Origin: an uncultured Endomicrobiia bacterium
Lineage (GTDB): Bacteria > Elusimicrobiota > Endomicrobiia > DTEH01
DNA length: 64,000 nt
Direction: 5' to 3'
Assembly: GCA_937936785.1 (NCBI GenBank)
Contig: CALDDQ010000014.1
Location: 1-64,000, forward strand
The translations under genes were made by a program, and so were the position numbers. Each line of letters begins with the position of its first letter. Position 1 is the stretch's first letter. The notes below the pieces were generated by a model. It was not told the origin of the DNA. It made no database searches and worked only from the letters and a program-made list of their open reading frames with translations. Positions 1 through 8,948 of this stretch are shown here, piece after piece.

Positions 1-1
1 T

Positions 2-1342
2 TATGGAAATTTTTATTTATATTCTTTAGGTGCAATGTTGATTAAAGCAAAGATTTTTAATTTAATAACAATTAACAGAGATGTGTCTTATTATTTTACC
101 CGTCCACAAGAAAATGCTAAAATTTATATTGTAGCAAGATTATTTAGTGCAATTTTTGTGTTATTTTCAGTTGTTATTATTTGGTTTTTGGTTGAAAAGT
201 TTTTTAAGAGTAAGGCAATTGCTTTTTTGTCAACAATTTTTTTTGTTTTAAATCCGTTTATATTAAATTATAGCCATCAAATTAAAGCACACACTTATGG
301 AATGTTTTTGATTTTGTTAGGAATATTATTTTACTTAAAAAATTTTAACGAAGACAAAGATAATAAAAGTTTTTTATTAAGTACAATTTTTGTTGGTCTA
401 TCAACTGCAAGTGTTTTAAGTAACGGAATATTTGTTATTTTTTTAATTTTTGCAGATATTATTGTTAATAAAAATTTTAACTATAAAAAATATTTTATAT
501 TTGGTTTAATAAGTTTTTTAGTTTATTTAATAATGAATCCATATTTACCATTTAGGTTACGCCAATTTTATGTTTCTGCTATTGGTCACAATATTGCTGG
601 ATATGGTTATGGTAGGTTTGATTTTTTTGCAGGGATAAAATTTTTGTTTGAAGCTTTTCAATTTGGACATTTATGGATATTATTGCCAATATGTTTTGTT
701 GGTATTTTTTATGGATTAAGAGAAGAAGGTGATAAAAAATTTTTAAGTATATTGTTTTTATCATATTTTCTTTTTTCCAGTTTTGTTATGAAACATGAAG
801 GAGTTTTTAGTGTAAACATGCCACTATTTAGTATTTTTAGTGCTTATGGAATTTATAAAATTATCATAGAAAAACAATTTATACGATATTTTGGTGTGGT
901 GTATTTACTTATAACAATATTTATTTTTATTCTTGGAACAATTTTTTATTCAAAACTTTTTGTGGTAAATGGTAACTTAACTTTTGCAGGGAAGTGGATT
1001 AACGAGAATATTCCTCGAGATGCATCTATTGGTATACCAAATGGTTGGGCAATGGTGGGAACTTTTCCACCTATAAAATTTCTTGACTATAAATTGATAA
1101 ACTTTCCAACAGATGAAAAAGTTATTGAAAACAATATAGACAAATTTCCAGAATATTTAGTTGTTACAAAAACAGCATCAAACAACTTAAAAAATTATAA
1201 AGCTATAAAAGAAAATTATAATATAGTTAAAATTTATGAAGAACCAAAAAAGATTTTAGGTATACATTTTACAAACAAATATATATCAACAGAAAATCAA
1301 GAAGTTATAATTTACAAAAATAAAATGTATGGAAAAATATGA
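2..1342 (+). CDS. GT39/PMT-like membrane glycosyltransferase, 5' truncated
   Basis: The ORF track starts this at 35, but the frame is open back to base 2, so the true start lies before the window. What remains is 446 codons with about eight hydrophobic membrane segments followed by a roughly 120-residue soluble tail (from about residue 320 of the track ORF). This layout, and the N-terminal stretch resembling the cytoplasmic loop and helix of ArnT/PMT enzymes, fits a GT-C transferase that moves a sugar from a polyprenyl-phosphate carrier to an envelope acceptor. The catalytic acidic motif of the first periplasmic loop is outside the window, so this is a family-level call. Its stop overlaps the start of the next gene (ATGA), a GT2 enzyme of the DPM type that would supply the lipid-linked sugar. 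Confidence 0.6.
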   Translation, partial: YGNFYLYSLGAMLIKAKIFNLITINRDVSYYFTRPQENAKIYIVARLFSAIFVLFSVVIIWFLVEKFFKSKAIAFLSTIFFVLNPFILNYSHQIKAHTYGMFLILLGILFYLKNFNEDKDNKSFLLSTIFVGLSTASVLSNGIFVIFLIFADIIVNKNFNYKKYFIFGLISFLVYLIMNPYLPFRLRQFYVSAIGHNIAGYGYGRFDFFAGIKFLFEAFQFGHLWILLPICFVGIFYGLREEGDKKFLSILFLSYFLFSSFVMKHEGVFSVNMPLFSIFSAYGIYKIIIEKQFIRYFGVVYLLITIFIFILGTIFYSKLFVVNGNLTFAGKWINENIPRDASIGIPNGWAMVGTFPPIKFLDYKLINFPTDEKVIENNIDKFPEYLVVTKTASNNLKNYKAIKENYNIVKIYEEPKKILGIHFTNKYISTENQEVIIYKNKMYGKI

Positions 1343-2076
1343 AATATAAAGTTATAATAGTCTTACCAGCATATAATGCAGAAAAGACACTTGAAAAGAC
1401 AGTGAAAGAAATTCCCAAAGGTGTAGTTGATGAAATTATTCTTGTTGACGATTGTTCAAAAGATAAAACAGTAGAGATTGCAAAACAACTTGGACTTAGA
1501 ACAATAGTACATAATAAAAACCTTGGTTATGGCGCAAATCAAAAAACATGTTATAGAGAAGCACTGAAGATGGGTGCAGATATTGTGGTAATGTTACATC
1601 CAGATTATCAATATGAACCCAAAATAATACCATATATGATAGGTTTTATTAAAGAAGGAATATGCGATTTTGTTTTAGGAAATAGAATAAGAACAAGAAA
1701 AGAAGCGTTAGAAGGAGGGATGCCGTTGTACAAATATTTTTCTAACCGTTTTTTGACTGTATTAGAAAACTTGTTATTAGGACAAAACCTTGGCGAATGG
1801 CATAGTGGCTTAAGAGCATATTCAAAAAAGGTTTTAGAAACTGTTCCGTGGGAAAAAAATTCTAACGATTTCGTTTTTGACCAACAGTTTTTGATAGAGA
1901 GCGTTTTTTTTGGGTTTAAAATTGGAGATGTGCCTGTATCAACAAAATATTTTAAGGAAGCGTCAAGTATTAATTTTTTAAGAAGTTTAAAGTATGGAAT
2001 AGAAACACTAATTACTATAATAAAATATTTTTTGACAAAATACAAAATAATAAAATCAAAGTTGTTTTTTAAATAA
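1339..2076 (+). CDS. Family 2 glycosyltransferase, DPM1/polyprenyl-phosphate sugar transferase type
   Basis: A 245-residue GT-A fold enzyme. The N-terminus has the nucleotide-binding PAYNAEKT segment, then a VDDCSKD acidic motif near residue 40 and an HPDYQ motif near residue 90 in place of the usual DxD region. The WHSGLRAYS segment near residue 155 matches the acceptor loop of dolichol-phosphate mannosyltransferase-like enzymes. The C-terminus is basic and amphipathic rather than a clear transmembrane pair. It likely transfers a sugar from a nucleotide donor to polyprenyl phosphate at the inner membrane. It overlaps the upstream PMT-like gene by four bases, suggesting translational coupling. 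Substrate cannot be read from sequence. Confidence 0.8.
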   Translation: MKYKVIIVLPAYNAEKTLEKTVKEIPKGVVDEIILVDDCSKDKTVEIAKQLGLRTIVHNKNLGYGANQKTCYREALKMGADIVVMLHPDYQYEPKIIPYMIGFIKEGICDFVLGNRIRTRKEALEGGMPLYKYFSNRFLTVLENLLLGQNLGEWHSGLRAYSKKVLETVPWEKNSNDFVFDQQFLIESVFFGFKIGDVPVSTKYFKEASSINFLRSLKYGIETLITIIKYFLTKYKIIKSKLFFK

Positions 2077-2081
2077 ATTCA

Positions 2082-3275
2082 ATGAATCTAACGTCTAAGT
2101 CAAATAATATTTCAAAAAAAATAATGTATGTTATAACTTCGCTTAATTATGGTGGTACACAGAAACAGTTATATTATTTGTTAAAATCAATAAAAGAAAA
2201 TTATTGTGAGAATGTTATACCGATAGTTATATCTTTAAAAAAAAATGGTTTAATGAAAGAAAAAATTAAATCTTTAGGAGTAGTTGTTGATAATTTGTTT
2301 TTGCAAGAAAAATTTTCTTTATTAAATTGTTTAGCACTTGCTGTTTCTATGCTAAAATACATTTATTTACTGTTATTGAACAGACCATGTATAGTACATA
2401 GTTTTTTATTCCAAGCAAACATATTAAATTTTTTTACAAAGGTATTTATCCCTGAATGTAGAGTAATATTATCTGAACGTGTTGCAGAAAAAGAGAAAAA
2501 GTTTAATTTAAAACTGACCAGTTTTTTTTATAAAAAACCGAGTTTGTATGATAAAGTTATGGTTAATTCGCAAGAATTAAAAAAATTTGTTATTAAAGAA
2601 CAGAATGTTTTAGAAGAAAAGGTTGTTGTGGTGGAAAACATAATAGATTTGCAGGATTTGATAATTGAAAAAACAGAAACTGAAATTAGAGAACAACTTG
2701 GATTAAAGAAAGATGATTTTATGATTTTGTCCATAGGTAGACTACACAAACAAAAAGGATATGATTTGCTGATAGAAATAGTAAGAAAGATTAAAAATGA
2801 ACAAGAAATAAAAAAGTTATCAAGAGAAGCAAATATTTTGTTTGTTGTAATAGGAGATGGTGAGGAAAAAAAAGTTTTAGAAAGAAAAGTTTGTAATTAT
2901 GGATTGTTTGATTATATAAAATTTATTGGATATAAAAAAAATGTTTATGATTACATAAACGCTTGTGATATATTTTTACTAACATCTCTATGGGAAGGAT
3001 CACCAAATGTTATTTTAGAAGCGATGAGTTTTAATAAACCAATTGTTAGCAGTGAAGTTTGTGGTGTTAAAGAAATTATAGAAAACTTATCATCGTGTTT
3101 TTTGGTTTCTTTAGAAGATAGAAGAGATATAGTTGTAGACAATTTTACAAAATATATAAAAATGTTATTTTTAAATAGGTTTGATAAAAAAAATGATTAT
3201 TCATTTGTTTTAAAAAAACATTTTGTTGGTAATGTAATAAAAAAAATTGAACAAATGTATGAAGAATTTAGTTAG
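2082..3275 (+). CDS. Family 4 glycosyltransferase
   Basis: A 397-residue GT-B enzyme of the GT4 family. The N-terminal domain has the typical MYVITSLNYGGTQ acceptor-side loop; the C-terminal donor domain has the ILSIGRLHKQKG strand near residue 215 and an E-x7-E motif in WEGSPNVILEAMS near residue 305. The family transfers sugars from nucleotide donors with retention, usually in surface polysaccharide assembly. It follows the GT2 gene after five bases and ends this first glycosyltransferase group; a promoter for the next operon begins just past its stop. An internal ATG at codon 15 is an alternative start. Confidence 0.85.
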   Translation: MNLTSKSNNISKKIMYVITSLNYGGTQKQLYYLLKSIKENYCENVIPIVISLKKNGLMKEKIKSLGVVVDNLFLQEKFSLLNCLALAVSMLKYIYLLLLNRPCIVHSFLFQANILNFFTKVFIPECRVILSERVAEKEKKFNLKLTSFFYKKPSLYDKVMVNSQELKKFVIKEQNVLEEKVVVVENIIDLQDLIIEKTETEIREQLGLKKDDFMILSIGRLHKQKGYDLLIEIVRKIKNEQEIKKLSREANILFVVIGDGEEKKVLERKVCNYGLFDYIKFIGYKKNVYDYINACDIFLLTSLWEGSPNVILEAMSFNKPIVSSEVCGVKEIIENLSSCFLVSLEDRRDIVVDNFTKYIKMLFLNRFDKKNDYSFVLKKHFVGNVIKKIEQMYEEFS

Positions 3276-3281
3276 CATATA

Positions 3282-3310
3282 TTGACAATGCAATAATAGT
3301 TTTATATACA
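3282..3310 (+). promoter_or_regulatory. Sigma70-type promoter for the ferredoxin-por-rnf block
   Basis: TTGACA at 3282-3287, a 17-base spacer, then TATACA at 3305-3310. The -35 is a perfect consensus and the -10 matches five of six. Transcription would start near 3317, giving a leader of about 130 bases before the ferredoxin start. It sits directly after the stop of the GT4 gene, where a new functional block begins. Confidence 0.6.
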
Positions 3311-3341
3311 TAAAAAAACTTTTCTACAAAAATATTATAAG

Positions 3342-3357
3342 TTTGAAATATTTCAAA
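3342..3357 (+). promoter_or_regulatory. Perfect 16-bp palindrome, Rex-like operator candidate
   Basis: TTTGAAATATTTCAAA is a perfect inverted repeat lying about 25-40 bases downstream of the predicted transcription start at 3317. Over 18 bases (GTTTGAAATATTTCAAAA) it matches 15 positions of the widely reported Rex operator form TTGTGAAATATTTCACAA. Rex senses the NADH/NAD+ ratio and represses fermentative genes, which would suit a ferredoxin/POR/Rnf operon. No Rex gene is in the window, and AT-rich palindromes arise readily in this base composition, so the assignment is an inference. Confidence 0.4.
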
Positions 3358-3445
3358 AAATGTGTTTTTTAATAAGAAGGGTTTTTTGTTGTTTTAATTT
3401 TATTTCAATAACTTTTTAATTTACACAATTAGGAGGTAGAATATA

Positions 3446-3634
3446 ATGAAAGTAAAAGTAGATAAGGATTTATGTACAGGGTGTGGTTTGTGTATAGACA
3501 CCTGTCCAGAAATTTTTGAGATGTCAGGCGATGTTGCAACAGCAAAGGCAGAAATAGTAAGTTCAGATTTAGAAGAAAAAGTTAAAGAAGCAGCACAAAA
3601 TTGTCCTACGGAAGCAATTAAAATTGAGGGGTAG
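3446..3634 (+). CDS. Small [4Fe-4S] ferredoxin
   Basis: A 62-residue soluble ferredoxin. Cysteines at residues 10, 13 and 16 (CTGCGLC) plus C53 in NCP can ligate one [4Fe-4S] cluster; C20 is probably not a ligand, as in the single-cluster Thermotoga-type ferredoxins. A strong AGGAGG sits just upstream of the ATG. It is the first gene after the promoter and lies immediately before the four POR subunit genes, so it is a good candidate for the electron carrier that takes electrons from POR and hands them to Rnf. Confidence 0.9.
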   Translation: MKVKVDKDLCTGCGLCIDTCPEIFEMSGDVATAKAEIVSSDLEEKVKEAAQNCPTEAIKIEG

Positions 3635-3640
3635 AATTTA

Positions 3641-4180
3641 ATGAAAGAAGTGATAATTTTTGCCAGAGCAGGTCAAGGTGCGATAACAACGGCACAAGTA
3701 TTAGGTTCTGCAATAATAAAATCAAATATGTACGCTTATGCATTTCCACATTTTGGTGCTGCACGTATGGGTGCGCCAATGAACGCTTTTTTAAGATATG
3801 ATGAAAAACCTATTAGGTTAAGAAGTCAGATACGTATGGCAAACTATTCAATAATTGTTGATGAAACATTGTTTAATTTGAGAGATCCTTTAGAACAAAT
3901 TAAATCTGGTGGTGTTGCAATTATAAATTCTGCAAAAAATTTTGTTTCTGACAAAGATAGAAAGGTTTTCTCAATTCCAGCAACAAAGATTTCAGAAGAA
4001 ACTGTTGGCAAACCTATGGCTAATACAGTTTTGCTTGGTGCATTTAGTTTCTTGACTAAAGAAGTAAGTTTGGAAAGGTTAAACGAAGCTATGAGTGAAA
4101 GGTTTAAAGGAAAGAATGTTGAGTTAAACATTCGTCTTGCAAAAGCTGGATATGATTTTGCAAGTAAATTTGGGTCATAA
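3641..4180 (+). CDS. porG: Pyruvate:ferredoxin oxidoreductase, gamma subunit
   Basis: A 179-residue protein of the 2-oxoacid:acceptor oxidoreductase gamma family. GQG at residues 11-13 lies in the nucleotide-like binding loop, and FGAARMGAP at about 38-46 matches the FGPERRGAP-type motif typical of the pyruvate branch. It assembles with the alpha, beta and delta chains into a cytoplasmic enzyme that oxidises pyruvate and CoA to acetyl-CoA and CO2 while reducing ferredoxin. It follows the ferredoxin by six bases with a GAGGGG-like ribosome site. A 2-ketoisovalerate-type substrate cannot be excluded from this subunit alone. Confidence 0.88.
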   Translation: MKEVIIFARAGQGAITTAQVLGSAIIKSNMYAYAFPHFGAARMGAPMNAFLRYDEKPIRLRSQIRMANYSIIVDETLFNLRDPLEQIKSGGVAIINSAKNFVSDKDRKVFSIPATKISEETVGKPMANTVLLGAFSFLTKEVSLERLNEAMSERFKGKNVELNIRLAKAGYDFASKFGS

Positions 4181-4210
4181 GTTTGTTGGTTTTATTTTTT
4201 TGGAGGAATT

Positions 4211-4459
4211 ATGTTTGCTAAAATTATAACAAAACCGGGGACTGCGTTAAACAATAAGACAGGTTCTTGGAGAACTGGTAAAAAACCAAAGTTTTTACAT
4301 AAAAATTGTACTGGATGTAGAAGTTGTTATTTGTTATGTCCAGAAGGGTGCATATCTGGTAGCAAAAAAAGTTATGATACTGATTATGAGTATTGTAAAG
4401 GATGTGGAATTTGTGTTAAAGTATGCCCTGTCAAAGATATAGAAATGATTGATGAATAA
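4211..4459 (+). CDS. porD: Pyruvate:ferredoxin oxidoreductase, delta subunit (2x[4Fe-4S])
   Basis: An 82-residue ferredoxin-like subunit. Two clusters are visible: cysteines 33, 36, 39 and 43 (CTGCRSCYLLCP), and 62, 65, 68 and 72 (CKGCGICVKVCP). The N-terminal TGSWRTGKKP stretch is typical of PorD, where it packs on the gamma and alpha chains. It carries electrons from the TPP-bound intermediate to free ferredoxin. GGAGG at 4201-4205 decides the ATG at 4211. The separate delta chain marks this as the four-subunit POR type rather than the large single-chain enzyme. Confidence 0.9.
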   Translation: MFAKIITKPGTALNNKTGSWRTGKKPKFLHKNCTGCRSCYLLCPEGCISGSKKSYDTDYEYCKGCGICVKVCPVKDIEMIDE

Positions 4460-4537
4460 ACCAAGTTTTTTGTGGTTAAAATTTTAATTTTCTTTAACTT
4501 ATGGTAAATGGCAAAAAGTATTTTTTAGGGGGAGAAA

Positions 4538-5719
4538 ATGAAACAGTTTTTAGAAGGAGCAGTAGCAATTGCAAGAACAGTTGCGATGTGCAAACCGGCT
4601 GTTATAGCAGCGTATCCAATAACTCCGCAGACGCATATAGTTGAAGAGTTGGCAAACTTGATAGCAGCAAAAAAGTTAAATGCAGAATTTGTTAATGTGG
4701 AGTCAGAACATTCAGCAGCAAGTTGTGTCCTGGGAGCATCTGCTGCTGGAGTCAGGGTATATAGTTCCACTTCATCACAGGGTTTATTGTTGATGGCGGA
4801 AGTTTTGTTTAATATTGCAGGGATGAGATTACCAGTTGTTATGTGTTGTGTAAATAGGGCAGTCTCTGCTCCAATAAATATATGGAACGATCAACAGGAT
4901 ATAGTAACAGTTCGTGATGCTGGGATAATTTTGTTATTTGCTGAAGACATACAAGAAGCGTGCGATTTACACATACAAGCATTTAAAATTGCTGAGGACA
5001 AGGATATTATGTTACCAGTAATCGTTAACATAGATGGATTTATTTTAAGTCATGGTTTTGAACCGGTAGAATTTCCTGCACAGGATTTGGTTGACAAGTT
5101 TGTATCTAATTATGAAGCGCCATATAAGTTAGATGTAGACAATCCGATGACTTTTGGTCCATTATCTGGTCCGGAATATTACTTGGAAACCAGATATGCA
5201 ATGCAAAAGACAATGGAAAATGAAGTTATGAAAAAAATTCAGGCTGTTGCAGATGATTTTACAAAAAATTTTGGTAGAAAATCTTTTGGTTTTATTGAAA
5301 AATATAAGACTGACGATGCAGAAACAATTTTTGTTTCTATGGGATCAATTTGTGGAACAATAAAAGAATCCGTTGACGATTTACGAAATCAAGGTGAGAA
5401 AGTTGGTTTGGTTAGAGTAATAACCTATAGACCGTTTCCGTCAAAAATTTTGGTTAATTCATTAAATAATGCAAAAAAAATTTGTGTAATTGACAAGTCA
5501 ATATCATTAGGTTTAAATGGAATTTTGTTTACAGAAATTAGCGCTGCTTTTTATTCAAACAATAATGGCAAAAATTTTCCAAAAATAAGTGGTTATGTAT
5601 CTGGGTTAGGTGGTAGAGATGTGTCAAAAGAAGAAATTATAGATATTTTCAAACAAAACAAAGATGTAGAAACAGAATTTTTAGGTGTTAACAAAGAAAA
5701 TATTGGTAGTTACATCTAA
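4538..5719 (+). CDS. porA: Pyruvate:ferredoxin oxidoreductase, alpha subunit
   Basis: A 393-residue alpha chain. The YPITPQT motif near residue 27 and the following VESEHSAAS segment, with its conserved glutamate, form part of the TPP activation site. The NIWNDQQD segment near residue 115 is characteristic of the pyruvate enzyme. A C-terminal transketolase-like domain starts near residue 250 (FVSMGSICGTIKES). It pairs with PorB to form the active site. An AGGGGGAG ribosome site sits just before the ATG. Full length for the family; no anomalies seen. Confidence 0.92.
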   Translation: MKQFLEGAVAIARTVAMCKPAVIAAYPITPQTHIVEELANLIAAKKLNAEFVNVESEHSAASCVLGASAAGVRVYSSTSSQGLLLMAEVLFNIAGMRLPVVMCCVNRAVSAPINIWNDQQDIVTVRDAGIILLFAEDIQEACDLHIQAFKIAEDKDIMLPVIVNIDGFILSHGFEPVEFPAQDLVDKFVSNYEAPYKLDVDNPMTFGPLSGPEYYLETRYAMQKTMENEVMKKIQAVADDFTKNFGRKSFGFIEKYKTDDAETIFVSMGSICGTIKESVDDLRNQGEKVGLVRVITYRPFPSKILVNSLNNAKKICVIDKSISLGLNGILFTEISAAFYSNNNGKNFPKISGYVSGLGGRDVSKEEIIDIFKQNKDVETEFLGVNKENIGSYI

Positions 5720-5740
5720 ATACAAAATGGGAGAAATTAT

Positions 5741-6646
5741 ATGATAGAAACTAATATAAGTTCTAACGTTTCACAATATGACAAAACATTATTTGTACCA
5801 GGTCATACGGCATGTGCAGGTTGTGGCCAATCTTTAGCTGCAAAATTAGTATTAGAAGCAGCTGGAAAAAATACGATAGTAGTAAACAATACTGGTTGTT
5901 TAGAAGTTTTTTCTACAGGATATCCAAATACTTCTTGGAAAGTGCCTTTTATACATTCGTTATTTGAAAATGCTGGAGCTGTATCTACAGGAGTTGAATC
6001 TGCATTAACACACTTAGGCATAAATGATAAAATTAACATAATAGCGCAAGCCGGTGATGGCGGATTTGCAGACATTGGTCTTCAGGCGTTTTCAGGTTTA
6101 TGGGAACGTGGTCAAAATATTTTGACGATATGTTATGATAACGAAGCTTATATGAACACAGGAATACAAAAAAGTGGTTTAACACCTTTAGGAACAATTA
6201 CAACAACATCACCATCTGGAAATTTAAAGTTTAAAAAGGATCTTGTGGAAATATCTTTAGCTCATGGTTGTGTATATGTTGCAACAGCGTCAGTGCATTT
6301 ACCAGTAGAATTACAACGCAAAGTAAAAAAAGCTTTGTCAATGAAAGGACCAAAATTTTTACATATTTTAAGTCCTTGTCCATTAGGTTGGAAATCTGAT
6401 ACTTCGTTGTCAATAGAAATTGCTCGTCTTGCAGTTGAAACAGGAGTTTGGCCATTATTTGAATACGAAAATGGTTCATTAACAAATGTAAGAAAACTAA
6501 AGAAATTAGTTGATGTTGAAGAATATTTAAAGTTACAGGGAAGATTTAAGCATTTGTTAGATACTGAAGATGGAAAAAACATTGTTGAACAATGGAAAAA
6601 AATAGTGGAACAAAAAGTAAAAAAGTATAATTTGTTAGAAAATTAA
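5741..6646 (+). CDS. porB: Pyruvate:ferredoxin oxidoreductase, beta subunit (TPP-binding)
   Basis: A 301-residue TPP-binding chain. Cysteines 25, 28 and 53 (ACAGC and NNTGC), with a fourth in LSPCPLGW near residue 210, are the expected ligands of the proximal [4Fe-4S] cluster. GDGGFADIG followed by YDNEAYMNTG forms the Mg-TPP motif. GGGAG lies just before the start. Together with PorG, PorD and PorA it completes the four-subunit POR. The gene is followed after 28 bases by rnfC, so the ferredoxin-reducing enzyme and the ferredoxin-oxidising pump appear to be expressed together. Confidence 0.93.
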   Translation: MIETNISSNVSQYDKTLFVPGHTACAGCGQSLAAKLVLEAAGKNTIVVNNTGCLEVFSTGYPNTSWKVPFIHSLFENAGAVSTGVESALTHLGINDKINIIAQAGDGGFADIGLQAFSGLWERGQNILTICYDNEAYMNTGIQKSGLTPLGTITTTSPSGNLKFKKDLVEISLAHGCVYVATASVHLPVELQRKVKKALSMKGPKFLHILSPCPLGWKSDTSLSIEIARLAVETGVWPLFEYENGSLTNVRKLKKLVDVEEYLKLQGRFKHLLDTEDGKNIVEQWKKIVEQKVKKYNLLEN

Positions 6647-6674
6647 CTTTTCAAGAAAGAAAAAATAAACTTCA

Positions 6675-7967
6675 ATGACTATAAAACAATTTTTTGGTGG
6701 AGTACATCCTCAAGAAAATAAAATTTCAAGACACTATCATTTAGAAAAGATTTTTTCTCCAGGATTACTTTTCGTTCATTTGTCACAACATATTGGCAAA
6801 ATTGCAAAACCTTTGGTAAAACAAAACGATTACGTGTTAAAAGGACAAAAGATTGCAGAAGCAGATGGGTTAATTTCTGCTACTATACATTCTCCTGTAT
6901 CAGGAAAAATTAAAGAAATAAAAGATTTTTTACATCCCGTTATTGGAGACAAACTTCCTGTAATAGTTATTGAAAATGATGGTAATAATAAATCAATAGA
7001 TTTTACTTCAAAGTATAAAGAATACTTTCGTTTTGATAATAATGAGATTGTGCGTGTAATACAAAATAGTGGTATTGTAGGTTTAGGTGGAGCGATGTTC
7101 CCTACACATGTAAAACTTTCTCCAAAAAAAGAAATTGAAACTGTTCTTTTAAATGGTTGTGAGTGTGAACCATATCTTACTTGTGATGATAAACTTATGC
7201 AAGAATATAGTCGCGAAATTGTAGAAGGGTTAAGAATAATAATGTATGTATTAGATGCAGCAAAAGGAATAGTTGTGTTGGAAGATAACAAGCCTGAATC
7301 AATTAAAAAAATGAAAGATGTAGTTTCTCATGTTCCAAATGTAGATATTGTTTGTGTTAAAACCAAATATCCACAGGGTGCAGAGAAACAATTGATAAAA
7401 ACTATTCTTAATAAAGAAGTTCCGTTGGGTGGTTTGCCGATGGATGTTGGAGTTGTGGTACAAAATGTCGCAACTTCGTATGCAATTTATAACGCTGTAG
7501 TAAAAGGTATTCCATTGTTTGAACGAGCGGTAACTGTTTCTGGAGATATAAATAGAATAGGGAACTTTATGGTTCCAATAGGGACTTTAGTAAGTGATAT
7601 AGTGAAAACATTAAATATTGATATTACAAAAACTAATAAAATAATCTTAGGTGGTCCTATGATGGGTGTGTCTGTTGGAACTATGGAGGTTCCTACAATA
7701 AAAGGAACATCCGGAATTTTATTTTTAAAAGATAGAATCAAAGATTATCCTTTTGGTCCGTGTATAAGATGTAGTAAGTGTGTTCGTGTGTGTCCGATGG
7801 GACTTATGCCAAATTTTTTAAGTTTATATATAGAACACGAGATGTGGGATAAGGTAAAATTTTTTTCGCCAAAAGATTGTATAGAATGTGGTTGTTGTTC
7901 ATATATTTGTGTTTCAAAAAGACCAATAGTAAACCAGATAAAATTTGCAAAAAGTGTTATTAAATAA
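6675..7967 (+). CDS. rnfC: Rnf complex subunit RnfC
   Basis: A 430-residue peripheral subunit. It begins with the RnfC signature GGVHPQENK, continues with a Nqo1-like flavin/NAD-binding domain (GLGGAMFPTHVK near residue 135) and ends with two ferredoxin-type clusters, at C363 (CIRCSKCVRVCP) and C402 (CIECGCCSYIC). RnfC is thought to pass electrons to NAD+ at the cytoplasmic face. It lacks the long alanine/lysine-rich tail of the E. coli homologue. It is the first of six rnf genes in the C-D-G-E-A-B order usual in Clostridia and Thermotoga. The ribosome site is weak. Confidence 0.95.
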   Translation: MTIKQFFGGVHPQENKISRHYHLEKIFSPGLLFVHLSQHIGKIAKPLVKQNDYVLKGQKIAEADGLISATIHSPVSGKIKEIKDFLHPVIGDKLPVIVIENDGNNKSIDFTSKYKEYFRFDNNEIVRVIQNSGIVGLGGAMFPTHVKLSPKKEIETVLLNGCECEPYLTCDDKLMQEYSREIVEGLRIIMYVLDAAKGIVVLEDNKPESIKKMKDVVSHVPNVDIVCVKTKYPQGAEKQLIKTILNKEVPLGGLPMDVGVVVQNVATSYAIYNAVVKGIPLFERAVTVSGDINRIGNFMVPIGTLVSDIVKTLNIDITKTNKIILGGPMMGVSVGTMEVPTIKGTSGILFLKDRIKDYPFGPCIRCSKCVRVCPMGLMPNFLSLYIEHEMWDKVKFFSPKDCIECGCCSYICVSKRPIVNQIKFAKSVIK

Positions 7968-8005
7968 AAATTTAATATTATAAATTACATATTTAAAAAA
8001 TTTTT

Positions 8006-8932
8006 ATGGAACAAAATTTTATAATTTCGGCTGCTCCGCATATTAAAGCAAAACATACAATATCTACAATGATGATGGATACAATAATATCTCTTATTCC
8101 TGCTGGTGTTGGGGCAGTAATATTTTTTGGTCAACGTGTTGTTTGGATAATAACAGTATCAATTATTTGTGCGATTGCTTCTGAATATTTTGTTAATATG
8201 CTAAGAAAACAAGAACCTACTTTTAAAGATTTTAGTAGTGTATTAACAGCAGTTTTATTATCTTATACTTTGCCTTCTACTACACCTTTATGGATAGTTT
8301 GTATAGGTTCTTTTGTTAGTATAGTTTTTGGGAAAATGGTTTATGGTGGGGTAGGATATAATCCGTTCAACCCTGCACTTGTTGGAAGAGCTTTTTTGCA
8401 AATTTCTTTTCCAAAAGAAATAGGTTATTTTGTAATAGATGGGATTTCTACGGCAACACCATTGTCTATTACAAAATTTAATTTAAGTGGAACAGTTCCT
8501 GATACAATCTCTTTGTTAGTAGGAAATTATTCTTCAAGTTTAGGTGAAACTTCGGTTATATTGTTACTTGTAGGATATTTATATTTGGTTTACAAAAAAC
8601 ATATCTATCCGTTGGCTCCGTTGTCATTCATAGCAACAGTAGCATTGATAACTTTATTTGTTAAACCAGAGAATGTTTTAGTATATACTTTTAGTGGAGG
8701 ATTATTTTTGGGAGCAATTTTTATGGCTACAGATCCTGTTACTACACCAGTTACTCCTAAAGGAAAAATAATATTTGGAATTGGATGTGGAATATTAACT
8801 TCGTTGATACGTTTTTGGGGAAGCTACCCTGAAGGAGTTTGTTTTTCAATATTGTTAATGAATCTTGTTACTCCAATGATAGACAATTTTACTATAGTAA
8901 GAAAATTTGGTGAGATAAGAATTAGTAGATAA
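8006..8932 (+). CDS. rnfD: Rnf complex subunit RnfD
   Basis: A 308-residue integral membrane subunit with about nine or ten hydrophobic segments, homologous to NqrB. The ISTATPL segment near residue 150 corresponds to the site where FMN is attached to a threonine. YNPFNPALVGRAF and FMATDPVTTP are conserved family blocks. It carries electrons within the membrane and helps form the ion path (Na+ or H+). No Shine-Dalgarno sequence is visible before its ATG, unlike the por genes upstream. Confidence 0.95.
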   Translation: MEQNFIISAAPHIKAKHTISTMMMDTIISLIPAGVGAVIFFGQRVVWIITVSIICAIASEYFVNMLRKQEPTFKDFSSVLTAVLLSYTLPSTTPLWIVCIGSFVSIVFGKMVYGGVGYNPFNPALVGRAFLQISFPKEIGYFVIDGISTATPLSITKFNLSGTVPDTISLLVGNYSSSLGETSVILLLVGYLYLVYKKHIYPLAPLSFIATVALITLFVKPENVLVYTFSGGLFLGAIFMATDPVTTPVTPKGKIIFGIGCGILTSLIRFWGSYPEGVCFSILLMNLVTPMIDNFTIVRKFGEIRISR

Positions 8933-8948
8933 AATTTTTGTATAAATT

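Noticed and set aside
1608-2045. Minus-strand ORF of 145 codons
   Set aside because: Antisense shadow of the GT2 gene; composition follows the complementary codon frame.
6830-7291. Minus-strand ORF of 153 codons
   Set aside because: Antisense shadow of rnfC.
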